A stretch of 64,000 bases of DNA from contig NC_018233.1 of the NCBI RefSeq assembly GCF_000227135.1, positions 389,958 through 453,957 of the forward strand, given 5' to 3'. Positions within the stretch are counted from its first letter, which is position 1. Each line of letters begins with the position of its first letter. The stretch is from Leishmania donovani. Taxonomy: Eukaryota > Euglenozoa > Kinetoplastea > Trypanosomatida > Trypanosomatidae. A program made the translations under genes and the position numbers. Positions 1-10,100 of this stretch are shown one piece after another. Under the pieces are notes generated by a model. It saw only the letters and a program-made list of their open reading frames with translations. It ran no database searches and was not told the origin of the DNA.

Positions 1-301
1 CATGTTGGCAGAGATGGCGGCTGGCGTGGAGGCGTGCCGGCTCATGACATACCGCGCTGGCTGGGAAACGGATCAGGGACGCCGCAACACGTACTACGCT
101 TCGTGCGCCAAGATGATGGCGTCCAACCTTGCCGAGAAGTGCTCGACGAACGCGGTGCAGATCTTCGGGGGCAACGGCTATAACACGGGCTACCCGGTGG
201 AGAAGCTCTACCGTGACTGCAAGATCTTCTCGATCTACGAGGGCACGACGCAGATCCAGCACGCGATCATCGGCCGTTACGTGACGGGCATGCGCTGCTG
301 A
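1..301 (+). CDS. Acyl-CoA dehydrogenase, medium-chain type, C-terminal fragment (5' end outside window)
   Basis: This is the last ~99 residues of an acyl-CoA dehydrogenase, a mitochondrial FAD flavoenzyme that makes the first trans-2 double bond in beta-oxidation and passes electrons to ETF. The visible part is the C-terminal four-helix region. GRRNTYYAS, VQIFGGNGYNTGYPVEKLYR and IYEGTTQIQ closely follow the medium-chain family. The Glu of IYEGT (codon 239-241) is where that family keeps its catalytic base, so the fragment looks functional. The ATG at position 2 is only an internal Met; the gene starts upstream of the window. The stop is TGA at 299-301. Substrate chain length cannot be fixed from the fragment; short- or branched-chain family members are possible alternatives. 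Confidence 0.9.
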   Translation, partial: MLAEMAAGVEACRLMTYRAGWETDQGRRNTYYASCAKMMASNLAEKCSTNAVQIFGGNGYNTGYPVEKLYRDCKIFSIYEGTTQIQHAIIGRYVTGMRC

Positions 302-1167
302 GTGCAGCGCAAGGCACGGCAGGGTATCTGCCTTTCGAACAGTGCGCCGTAGCGCAGACGGGCACCGTGATCAAGGACACAGGCGCGTGCTTTCTTATAT
401 GTGTGCGTGTGTCTGTGCATGTGCGCCGAGCTCCGCGCGTGCTGCCTACACTGACTGGACGTTGGCTGTGTCGCCGTAGCGCGTGCGCACCCACCGAAAG
501 AGAGGTGCGTGTGTGTGTGCGCGCCTGAACGCCTGATATTGTTGTTTTGCTTCGCTCCTTTGTTTTACTGGGCTTTTGCCGCCCCCTTCACGATCTCCAG
601 AAGAGTCGATGTTCCTTCCCCTTCCTTTACAGCCCCCCCACCCCTCCACACACACACACACACACAGACACACAGACATGCACATGCACATGCACGCGCG
701 CCCGTTGGCCTCTTGGAGTTGCTCGGGTGCACGTGTGCGATGGTTTTGGACGGACGTGTGCTCAGGTGTGGGAGGCCTCGTTTTTCTCTCTATGGTCGCA
801 CGGCGTGCTCTCGCTGGCGCCAAAAAAGCGTCTCTGGTCTCGCTTCATGGTGGACTCGGCGGGCTTCGAAGTGAGTGCGAGTCGGTAGCGCGCGTCGAGG
901 AGGGCACGCTCGCGCTACCCCGTTAGGCTTTCTAGACTCGTGGAAGCGCCCACGCAGGTGGCGCGCCACCACCTCTCCGTTCACATGCTAGCCGCCTTGA
1001 CACTCTCTCCGACTTCGTTGACAGTCGGCGCAGGCCATTAGCATCCACCATCAGCATTACTTGACATAGCCGGTGTGTGAGCCTCTTGAAGGGGGCTGCT
1101 GCGGACATCATTCATGCGTCCGCATGCATGCGCGTGTGCGCCACCCCTCACCTCATCCATGTAAGAA

Positions 1168-1230
1168 TACACACACACGTAGGAATATATATATATATGT
1201 ATATATGCATGTGTGTGTGTGTGTGTGTGC
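1168..1230. repeat. Composite microsatellite (AC)n-(AT)n-(GT)n
   Basis: A short AC tract (1168-1178), an AT-rich alternating core (about 1185-1206) and a GT tract (1210-1229) follow one another. AC on one side can pair with GT on the other and the core is self-complementary, so the block can in principle extrude as a hairpin. It is unusually AT-rich for this window. Confidence 0.85.
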
Positions 1231-1350
1231 AGTCTGTGCTAGCGCGTGCCCCCCTCCCCCTTCCCCCTTTTCGTGTTCTTGCACTTCTTTCCTTCCGCAC
1301 AATTCGCTCGCCGTCCCCCACGCGGCTCGCGCCTCTTCGCTTCTCCGCTT

Positions 1351-1654
1351 CGCCTTCGTTGTTTGTTTCTTGTGGATGTGCGCGTTCTGGTGCTCGCCTA
1401 CCCGCTTGCTTGCTTGCTTGATGCCGACGAAGTATCGCCCACCCGCTTGCCCCCTCCTTCTGCTGAACCAGCGCGTGAGTGCGCACCGGGCCCCGGCGGC
1501 CGACATGTTTTGGTGTCGTTCTCTTGCGCGTTCTTTGAATGTTTTGCGGTTGCACGCGTTTCCGTGGACGCACCACGGCGACGAGATCAGGTGGACTGAC
1601 TGATGGCGTCCTCGTTTCTTCGCCTCAGTGGAGGCGTGACGTCTGTCCCGCCTC
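1351..1654. repeat. Left copy of 304-bp duplicated gap flank
   Basis: This block runs up to the first N gap and is repeated at 1754-2057 at an offset of 403 bases. I see two mismatches, at 1572/1975 and 1573/1976. Because one copy ends exactly at the gap and the other starts exactly after it, contig-end overlap that was not merged is more likely than a biological tandem repeat. Confidence 0.9.
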
Positions 1655-1753
1655 NNNNNNNNNNNNNNNNNNNNNNNNNNNNNNNNNNNNNNNNNNNNNN
1701 NNNNNNNNNNNNNNNNNNNNNNNNNNNNNNNNNNNNNNNNNNNNNNNNNNNNN
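1655..1753. other. Assembly gap, 99 N
   Basis: A run of exactly 99 N. The second gap in this window has the same length, so the size is probably a placeholder rather than a measurement. Confidence 0.99.
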
Positions 1754-2057
1754 CGCCTTCGTTGTTTGTTTCTTGTGGATGTGCGCGTTCTGGTGCTCGC
1801 CTACCCGCTTGCTTGCTTGCTTGATGCCGACGAAGTATCGCCCACCCGCTTGCCCCCTCCTTCTGCTGAACCAGCGCGTGAGTGCGCACCGGGCCCCGGC
1901 GGCCGACATGTTTTGGTGTCGTTCTCTTGCGCGTTCTTTGAATGTTTTGCGGTTGCACGCGTTTCCGTGGACGCGACACGGCGACGAGATCAGGTGGACT
2001 GACTGATGGCGTCCTCGTTTCTTCGCCTCAGTGGAGGCGTGACGTCTGTCCCGCCTC
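1754..2057. repeat. Right copy of 304-bp duplicated gap flank
   Basis: Starts at the first base after the N run and matches 1351-1654 along its whole length except for two adjacent bases (1975-1976). The sequence after 2057 is unique within the window. Confidence 0.9.
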
Positions 2058-2360
2058 TCAGCGATACGTGTGGTCTTCTACTCTCTGTGGGCATGGGTCC
2101 CCGGTGACCGCATGGCCCCCCTTCTTCCTCGTCATCTGCATGGCCCGTGCCTTCAGAGGGCGTCCGGCCACGCCCTTCGTGTCTCCGCTCGGTGGACAGG
2201 TAGCGGGAAGGACGAAGCGGGTGCGATGGCACACACGCCCACACACCGCCCAGAAGTCGGATGCCTTACGACGAATGTGCTGGCTCGCTCCGTGGCCTCG
2301 CGCTGCCACGCACTCCGTCTCTGCCTCTCCACCGCCGCTCTCTCTCTCTTCTCCCACACA

Positions 2361-2705
2361 CGCTGGCGAAGGAGCGAAGGTACTCGCATGCATACCGGCC
2401 TTGTTACACACACACACACACGCACGCACATCTTCGAAACCGCATACATACACAGACACGTACAGCGCACGTGCACGCAGACGTACATCGATCGCGCGCA
2501 CATCTGCCGTTGCACACACTAACCGCTTTCCTCGTAAATCTCACGGACACGCGTGCGTGCACCTATCCGCCTCACCCTGCACTTTTAGCTGCTTGAGAGT
2601 CTTACGTGCGTTGAGCTCCTGTAGTCCTCTATTACGCGCCGCACCCCTCTTACACGCCCGAGCACACACACACACACCTTCAAACCTTTCCGCGTTCGAG
2701 CCGCC
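2361..2705. repeat. Left copy of 345-bp duplicated gap flank
   Basis: This block ends at the second N gap and recurs at 2805-3149 (offset 444). I noticed no differences by eye. It contains a CA-rich tract and ordinary pyrimidine-rich UTR sequence. Confidence 0.9.
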
Positions 2706-2804
2706 NNNNNNNNNNNNNNNNNNNNNNNNNNNNNNNNNNNNNNNNNNNNNNNNNNNNNNNNNNNNNNNNNNNNNNNNNNNNNNNNNNNNNNNNNNNNNNN
2801 NNNN
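2706..2804. other. Assembly gap, 99 N
   Basis: Second run of exactly 99 N, again bracketed by near-identical sequence. Confidence 0.99.
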
Positions 2805-3149
2805 CGCTGGCGAAGGAGCGAAGGTACTCGCATGCATACCGGCCTTGTTACACACACACACACACGCACGCACATCTTCGAAACCGCATACATACACAGA
2901 CACGTACAGCGCACGTGCACGCAGACGTACATCGATCGCGCGCACATCTGCCGTTGCACACACTAACCGCTTTCCTCGTAAATCTCACGGACACGCGTGC
3001 GTGCACCTATCCGCCTCACCCTGCACTTTTAGCTGCTTGAGAGTCTTACGTGCGTTGAGCTCCTGTAGTCCTCTATTACGCGCCGCACCCCTCTTACACG
3101 CCCGAGCACACACACACACACCTTCAAACCTTTCCGCGTTCGAGCCGCC
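2805..3149. repeat. Right copy of 345-bp duplicated gap flank
   Basis: Begins at the first base after the second gap and repeats 2361-2705. Unique sequence resumes at 3150. Confidence 0.9.
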
Positions 3150-3592
3150 TGCGTTGGTGTCTAGTGGCGCTGCGCTGCTCCGTGTATCTCTGCCGTCTCC
3201 CTTGGTCTGTCACGTCATCTCACCTCTCTTGTTCAACTCGCACCACTGTTCGGGTTGCAGCGCGGAGCGCACGCAGCGAAGGGACTGGGGCGGGAGTGAA
3301 GGAGGAGGCGAGGGGGGGGGGCGTGAGCAGCGACGGTTTCGAGGTGGTTGCGAGCTCTGCATCCTCGGCGTCTCCCGTGTCGACCTTGCGGTGCCTCTTC
3401 CTTGGGTCGGCCGATATCATAGCGCCCATTCTTTGAAGTCTTCCCAATAGACACGAAACACCTCTCTACACCGTGTGGCCCTCGGCCGCGTAAAAAAAAA
3501 AGCCGTGCGTGAAGGGCGATCACGAGCAGCGGGAACGGTAGCAGGACTGCGCACGCAGCGCATCCCAGTGCACGCACCTACGCCCACGTGCG

Positions 3593-3605
3593 CTTTTTTT
3601 GTAAG
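3593..3605 (+). promoter_or_regulatory. Candidate trans-splice acceptor for the 3632 gene
   Basis: A T run at 3594-3600 is followed by the first AG at 3604-3605, 26 nt before the ATG at 3632. This fits the spliced-leader acceptor pattern and supports that ATG as the start. Confidence 0.5.
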
Positions 3606-3631
3606 CGGAGAACACACCCCTTGAAGGGGCC

Positions 3632-5968
3632 ATGGACGTGAAGCTGGGCACCATCATCAGCCGCTTCGCTTTCACCTTTCCCAGCCTCTACGATGATGGC
3701 CGTGACGGCCACGACGCCGCGGTATCCTCTCCAGAAGACGCGGACGCCGAGGAGAGCTGTGGCGTTGCGTTCACCAGCGGTGCACGTTGTGATGAATCCC
3801 GAAAGACCGCAAAGACGACGCAGACCGGCTCGAGATCACACGCCACGCGGTTGGGCGCTCCCGCGTCACCGACGGAGAAGCTGGACATCACAGGCGCATA
3901 CGCGTTCGTGAGTGACGGCGGGGCTGCTTCGTCCGTGTCGCTGACCGCATCACCACCACCTATTCTCGGTCGTGCTGCTGCCCGCGGCGACCGCGGAAAC
4001 AGCACCGTCGCGCCGCCTCAGCACGGCGTTGGGGACCGCGGGGATGGCGCTGTGCGGTGTGGTACGCCGCTGCACCTACCTGATCTTGTGCAGCTGGCGG
4101 CGCATGCTTGGAACGTGGAGCTTCACCGCGGATCTACGGGAGCTGCGAGTCACTGCGTGCTGCGGCTGCCCCCGTTTGCCCTCGGCAGGACCCTCTACCG
4201 CGGCCCGGTGGTGTACGTGCTGGCATCTGGGGTGGTGCGCATGGCGACGCACGGCAGCGTGGCTGCAACGGAGCTGCTCGCCCGGCGCGTCCGTGACGCG
4301 CTGCACGAGGCCTGCAAACCGTTGGCAGTGCGCAGAGCAGCCCGGGAGGAGCTGCTCTTGATGCGGGCAGTGCTGGAAGACTCTCTCTCGGACATGCTGG
4401 AGGACGAAGGCGGCGAAGAGGGGCGTGCGCGACACCTCTGCACTGCTGTGCTCAAAGCCGAGGCGAAGCTACCTAGCCGCGGCATGCCGCTGGCGACCGC
4501 GCTGGCCGGAGATACAGCGACGAGCAGCCAACACGGGCGCAGGGCCGCCTTTGGATCTTCGTCGACTGCTGCTAGAGTAGGGTCCTTGGCGCATGACAAG
4601 GCGGGCCACGGTCCGCTAACACTCGTCTCGACTCCATTGGTGCCCTCTGCGAGGGCGTGCAAGATCGACTTTTTACAAGCGGTGGCGACCCCGCGCTGGG
4701 ACGAGATCGCCGGCCTGCGTGCCTCGCTCTTCGCGCCAGCCTCAGCAGCCCCTGGCAGTGAGCACATCAACAGCGGCGGCGGCGTGGCCAAGGTGGATCG
4801 GGACGCCGAAGGAGCCCCCCGCGTATCGGTGCGACGTGCGAGTGTAAACGTTCGCGGTGATGCGCCGATGGAGTGGTGGCGGTGGTACCTCGGCGTGCAG
4901 GCCGACGATCACGGCGTGGGTGGAGGCGATGGCAGTGGCGTTGCCCGTCGTGGGGGAGGAGCCACGTCGGCTGCTGCCGCGAATTCGGAGAAGCCCTTTC
5001 TAGCAAACCGTAGTGGGGTGCCACGGCTGGGGCCCGGGCTCAGCGGCGATGCATCCGAAGGAGGCAACGCAGATGCTCGCAGTTCCAACAAGACGACGGG
5101 CTTCTGGACCTGCGCTGGGTACACGGACGCATCTCCGGAGAATGCCGCGAAGTTTGTGCGCTTCCTGCAGCGTCGACGAGCGTTGCTGGCACAACATGTC
5201 GCTTCCTTCAAGCTGCGCCGCCAAGCCACCCAGAACAGCCTTCAAATCCTGCTGGACTGGCGAACAGCCACCCCGCCGTCACCACCAGCACCACCACCGC
5301 CTCTCTCTGCAGCAGCAGCGCCGCTCGTGGGACGCCCTCCACTCGCTCGAGCGTTGGTGGGGCATCTGACGGCGGTGGCACAGCCGCTGATGGACTCCGG
5401 CACGCCATCTGTGCCTGCTGCTCCGGCCAGGACCAGCACCAGTGGCAACGCTTGGGTGACGGAGGCGAGTGCGGCAAACTTCTTCATGGAGTCGACCTTC
5501 ATTGCCGAGTCCACGGCGCCGTATGGGCTGGAGAGTGTGCGGATGCCAACGGATAGGATATCATCCGCCGACCCAGCGCTGCCGGCCAGCATGGTTTTGG
5601 GCGACGGGAACGTGGAAAACCCTTGTGGCAGCACGGCTCTCACGCCGGACAGTGGTCGTGGCAGCATGTCTGCGTTGCTCGAACCCAATGTAGGCCACTC
5701 TGCCCTGCGCTACGGCAGCAGCAGCAACAAGGACGACAGGACCGCGACCAAGGCTGCACCCGAAAATCGCAAGCGCGGAGTCGCGGCGGCACAGGCATCG
5801 GCGGCAAAGAGAGATGAGGCGGCGGCTGCGGCGATGGAGCATGTGACGTGCCTTATCCACCGCACTGGCCGTGTGCAGATGACCGCCGCTTCGGAGCTGG
5901 CGCTACGACAGGTGTGTGCCATGCTGCTCATTCCTTTCTTGGTCGCTACGGCGGAGGTGGAGTTGTGA
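3632..5968 (+). CDS. Unrecognised protein with possible TBP-like lobe (778 aa)
   Basis: I do not recognise this gene by name. The protein is Ala/Gly/Ser-rich with long disordered inserts (about 30-145, 270-330, 395-500 and 540-730). Ordered islands stand out. Residues ~148-230 run from DLVQLAAHAWNVELHR through VLRLPPF to VVYVLASGVVRMATHGS and a helix ending RRVRDAL. This order of helix, strands, an I/V-rich strand, small turn and long helix resembles one lobe of the TATA-binding protein. Residues 1-16 (LGTIISRFAF) could be its first strand. ACKIDFLQAVATPRWDEI (~342-360) and the C-terminus (~737-778, CLIHRTGRVQMTAASE) could be pieces of a second lobe. This is inference; a structural hypothetical protein is the safe alternative. 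The ATG follows a good acceptor at 3605. Confidence 0.85.
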   Translation: MDVKLGTIISRFAFTFPSLYDDGRDGHDAAVSSPEDADAEESCGVAFTSGARCDESRKTAKTTQTGSRSHATRLGAPASPTEKLDITGAYAFVSDGGAASSVSLTASPPPILGRAAARGDRGNSTVAPPQHGVGDRGDGAVRCGTPLHLPDLVQLAAHAWNVELHRGSTGAASHCVLRLPPFALGRTLYRGPVVYVLASGVVRMATHGSVAATELLARRVRDALHEACKPLAVRRAAREELLLMRAVLEDSLSDMLEDEGGEEGRARHLCTAVLKAEAKLPSRGMPLATALAGDTATSSQHGRRAAFGSSSTAARVGSLAHDKAGHGPLTLVSTPLVPSARACKIDFLQAVATPRWDEIAGLRASLFAPASAAPGSEHINSGGGVAKVDRDAEGAPRVSVRRASVNVRGDAPMEWWRWYLGVQADDHGVGGGDGSGVARRGGGATSAAAANSEKPFLANRSGVPRLGPGLSGDASEGGNADARSSNKTTGFWTCAGYTDASPENAAKFVRFLQRRRALLAQHVASFKLRRQATQNSLQILLDWRTATPPSPPAPPPPLSAAAAPLVGRPPLARALVGHLTAVAQPLMDSGTPSVPAAPARTSTSGNAWVTEASAANFFMESTFIAESTAPYGLESVRMPTDRISSADPALPASMVLGDGNVENPCGSTALTPDSGRGSMSALLEPNVGHSALRYGSSSNKDDRTATKAAPENRKRGVAAAQASAAKRDEAAAAAMEHVTCLIHRTGRVQMTAASELALRQVCAMLLIPFLVATAEVEL

Positions 5969-7118
5969 CGCACGAGACACATAGTCTCGATTACGTACCT
6001 TCTCTCTCCACACCCGAACTTTCTTGGGGATGCATGCGTGATATGCCTGGCAAGGAAATGACCACCGCGCTCACCATCAACACCTTGCATTGTCGCCGTC
6101 ATGATCGGCGCTCTCCGAGTCTGCGTTGTCTGTGCGTACATCCGCGTCCACATCATTGCAGACGCGGCTGCGTGCAGACCCAGCAGTAGCAGCAACACCC
6201 ACCCCATCCTCATCCTCCTCCCTCCCATACCACCCCCACCCTCTCTTCCCTGTGTGTTGTGCGCACGACGTACACCTCCGCATAAGGAGGCGTGACGCTC
6301 GCGTCGCCTCTTATCTTCCTGCCCTTTTCCCCATCCCTCACGTTGATCGGGCTCCTCATAGACGGGCGACGCACCCCGAGAGACCGCGGCGACCGGCGCG
6401 TGTTCTTGCGCCTGTGCGCTCGCAGTGATACAGACCCCTCCACCACCAACACCAACACCAGCACCACCGGCACCAGCAGACGTGGATAGCATAGAAGGAT
6501 ACGAGCGGAACGGAGCTGGCTCGTTCTCGGCCGCCCGTCCCCTTCTCTCTGGGGCCTTCACATCCCCTCTTTCGCCAGCTTTCATCAGCGAGCCATCACT
6601 ACACACAGACACCATAACGACCTCCCCCCTCCCTCCCTCTCCCCTCCACACACACAGGGCCTGGGCGTGGGCGCTCTGTCACATCCAAGAGCAGATCTAT
6701 ACACTTTCTATGCATACGCTTGCCTCAACGCCTCGCGCTATTCGGCAGAGAGCCCCACCACCGCTGCGCGGCTGTCTTGGGCCTTCACACACACACACAC
6801 ACACACAAACGCACACAGCCTCCCACCGCTCGCCTGCAGCCGCTGCCGTCTTCCTCTCTGCCTGCCCGCCTTCTCTGTTTAGTGGCGCGTCGCACCGACG
6901 CAGCGCTGCTGAGGGCGAAGGGGCGCTCCTCAGTGCGCCTTGTAAGGCGCGGAAGCTGCCGTTGGCAGTGGCAGTGACAGAGCAAACAAACGAAAGGAAG
7001 GGCGAAGCAAAAACGTGGGCGCGTGCGTTGCCGAGCACCGCACGCGGACAAGCTTCTCCCCTGCTCTTCTACTGTTTTGTTTGTTTGCTTGTGCACGTGT
7101 GTATGCTCGCGTTGGGTG
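5969..7118. other. Intergenic spacer upstream of PP2C gene
   Basis: No supportable gene. It contains CT-rich tracts (6210-6260, 6620-6655, 6835-6885), a CA microsatellite (6786-6807), a pyrimidine tract at 7052-7091, and a short upstream reading frame starting at ATG 7103 that overlaps the start of the PP2C gene and ends at 7285. The likely splice acceptor is near 6881-6882 (TTTAG). Confidence 0.6.
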
Positions 7119-10100
7119 ATGAGGGAAACAGCGCCGCTGGCGGCACCGAGCTCACCGCCGAACAACGGAGACGCGTCGGCAGGTATTGCAGGGGCGCCGC
7201 TATCAGACGAACTTGCGGGGGCGGTGGTGACGGCCCACAAGCGCTGTGGTCTTCGTGCGGCATCGCCGACTGCTGCCCCTGCTGACGCCATCGCAGCGAC
7301 AAGCGCTGCAGGGAGCCTTGCGTTCCCCCTACCTCTGTCTCGCAGCACCGCTCCTCAGCGCCTTGACGGTGGCGCACCTGAGACGCCGTCTTGGCGAATA
7401 AGCTCTGAAGAGAGTCGCGGTTCCGCTCAGAAGGCCGAAGGCGGCAATCTCCTGGAGCTCCCTATCCGCGTGTCCTCGACGCATGAAGACCTCGACGACG
7501 TCTCCACCGGCGTGGTCGCACCACCTTCGCCTGGCATGTTCACCTGCGCGCAGAAGAAGGAGCCAGCAGCGCGCTCGCAGTCACTGGATGCGCCGCTCGG
7601 CGATGCGCTGTCGGTCATTGATAGCCCTAAAGTCGGGGACCTCGCGAGGGGCGGTGTGGCCGAGCGTGCCGACGCTGACGAGCACACACACATACCATTA
7701 TTCCGCGTACTCTCGCTGCCACGCGGACTGATCGGCGATGATGCGGCGCCGCGCACCAGACGTGCCGAGGTGTGGCAGCCGGCTGTGGAGGGTAGCGAGA
7801 GCAAATCCAGCATCGCGACGGCGCTGGCGTCGTCGGGAAGGGCGCTGCAGGAGACAGACAGCGACGACAAGGACGCGCCACCTCTGAAGCTCCACGGCCT
7901 CGTCGCACCGCGACTGTCGCCAGGGGACATACGAAGCGGGGGCCGCGGCGTCGAGGACTGCGGTGCCCCCGCTGCGTCGGCGGCGTCTACACCGTTGCTT
8001 CCCCTCTGTGCGTCTGTCAGTAGCGGCAGCAGCGTATTCGTCAGCAGGCAGCTTCGCACCGAGCCGCTGAGTACGGCGCTGACCACACCCACCGACGCAG
8101 CAATGGCAGCCTCCGCAGCCGCGCGCAGTCGGTCTGTAACCAGTGGCACACCGCTGCTTGACTCGTTCCGCATCGTTCTCTCCCCATGCCCCAGCAGCAT
8201 CGCGCCGTCCTTCTCCCTCGTGCCATGCCCCACAGCATCGCGGGCGTTGTCGTCTGTGTCGGTCTCAGCGCCAATTGTGCAGCAGCGATGGCGTGATCAG
8301 GTCCGGGCTCGCACGAGGGTCGGCGTTGGGAGTGGGAGCGGCACCTCTCCCCTAACATCCGCCACATGTGCGCTGGACCCCGTTGGCGGGCATGCTTTGT
8401 GGATTCAGCCCCCGCCGCACCCGACCCATGCAGCGGCGCGCTCGCGTTGCGGCAGCGCAGGCGGCGACGGTGACGGAGACGCGGCGTCTGTGACACCACT
8501 GCACGAGGGGGCACCGCCACCATCGCGGCGACCCGGTGGTAGGGGTGGCGCAAGTGAGATTGCCGCGCCGATGCCCCTTAGCTTCTCCTGCTTGGGTGCC
8601 GCGGCAAGCCTGTCAAAGGACGGGCCCGGGGTGAGGCGGGGGCGCGCCAGCCCACCACTATGCGATGCGTCACTGTGCAGCGGCCCCGGCAGCGGTCGCG
8701 ACCACGCGGCCACGCTATCGCTTCGCCTTTCCCTCCCCCAGCCAAGTTGCACCTCCCTCGACGCAGCGCCGCCGCCTGCACCCCAGCTGCAACAGCATCC
8801 CGGCAGTGCCCACAACCCGCCTGCCTCGGCAAACGCCACCACACAGAGCCTGTCACGGGATTCGCCTGCGGCACACGCGTCGTCGCCTCCATCGCTGCCG
8901 CGGCAGACCGAGCCGCCTCGCTCGCTCCGTCCGGACCACGGCCAACGTGACAGCGCCGGCAGCAGCGGCCTGCCACCGTGGCCTTCCCCGCCCGTGACGA
9001 CGGCGCACCACCACGACAGCGGCTTCTGCACCTCTCCCACGGATGCAGGATCGCACTCCAGTAACGGCCGCCGGTTGCCCGCGCAACCCTTTGTTTTCTC
9101 GGCGTCGGCATCGCAGCGCCGCCTCCAGCCCTCAGCGGTAACGGACTCGGTCACATCGCCGTCTGCGTGCGCCGAGTGGCAGTCGCGCGCTCGGCTGTAC
9201 CACGAATCAAGGTACTTCGAGCCCCTCTGCGTACCGGGCGAAGCCGCGCCGATGAGACGGTCACCGCCGCTGCAGGCCGACTCCTTGGCAGACTTGGCCG
9301 GCCGGTGCGTTGCAGACGGCTCGACCCTGCTAGCGGCCACGTCGCTCGCACAAACCAAAGGGGAGGGCTTGGTGTCGACGTGCTCGACACCACCGCCATC
9401 TCCGATGGTGGCGCCGCCGCGGCCCTCGCTGTCGCTCACCTCACAGCACGTGCCAGGGCGCACTTCGTCGGTCGGAGGAGAAGATGTGTGCCTATGGAAC
9501 GCGACGCCGGACAGCTCGCGAAGGATGGCGCTGACATCGACTAGTCTGCCACGTGGCAGCCCGTTGGCGCGAGCAGCAAGGGCATCGGCGGCGTCTTCGT
9601 GGGCCCCGTCGCTCTGCTCGTCACCGACAGCAATGGCAGACATCGGCGGCTTGGGCAGCAAAGGCGGGATGGCGCTTACGTGTGGCGGGGGCAGGAGACC
9701 CCACGGCTCTGCCGCGCTGCACGCGTCTCCTGCGGACGGAGACGGTCTCGTGCACTTTGGGGTGGAGTCGGAGCTCTGTGGGCTGCAGCGCATTCGAGAC
9801 GCGAACTCTTCCTCGCTGACCGGCGTGAGCAGCGCCGTCCCCGCGTCCACCGGGGTGGTTTTCGGGGGAAGTCAGCGAGCCGTTCCATCCATACTTCGCG
9901 TCGACAGCGAGAGTGGCGGAGCGGGTAGCAACGACTTGGGCAGCTTCAGCGACTATGTGCCATCCGCACTGCTACTGGCGCCACTTCCGCCGCTGGTAGC
10001 GCTGCCTGCAGGCCAGTGCCCCTCCTCAAGAGCCTCTCTGCGCAGCAGCGACTCAGCGCCCCCAGCGGCGGTCACCAGCACTGCGGTCACCAGAGCAACA

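Larger units (their letters stand above)
302..3631. other. Long gene-free interval with two assembly gaps
   Basis: I find no convincing gene in these 3.3 kb. Open stretches occur in several frames at once and translate to His/Thr/Arg/Cys-rich sequence typical of CA- and CT-rich UTR DNA. The interval holds a CA tract (647-667), a composite AC/AT/GT tract (1168-1230), two N gaps, the duplicated flanks of those gaps, a G run near 3313-3321 and an A run near 3493-3502. It should contain the 3' UTR of the dehydrogenase and the 5' UTR of the next gene. If the duplicated flanks are artefacts, the true spacing is about 0.85 kb shorter. Confidence 0.7.

Noticed and set aside
1942..3450. 502-codon + strand open frame spanning the second N gap
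   Set aside because: It exists only because N is read through and flanks are duplicated; the translation is His/Thr/Arg-rich from CA repeats and other frames are equally open.
6425..7285. 286-codon + strand open frame before the PP2C gene
   Set aside because: Translates microsatellites and CT tracts; only its end (from ATG 7103) matters, as a possible upstream reading frame.
8405..9850. 481-codon minus-strand open frame
   Set aside because: Antisense shadow of the GC-rich PP2C gene; no family motif, opposite to all other genes.
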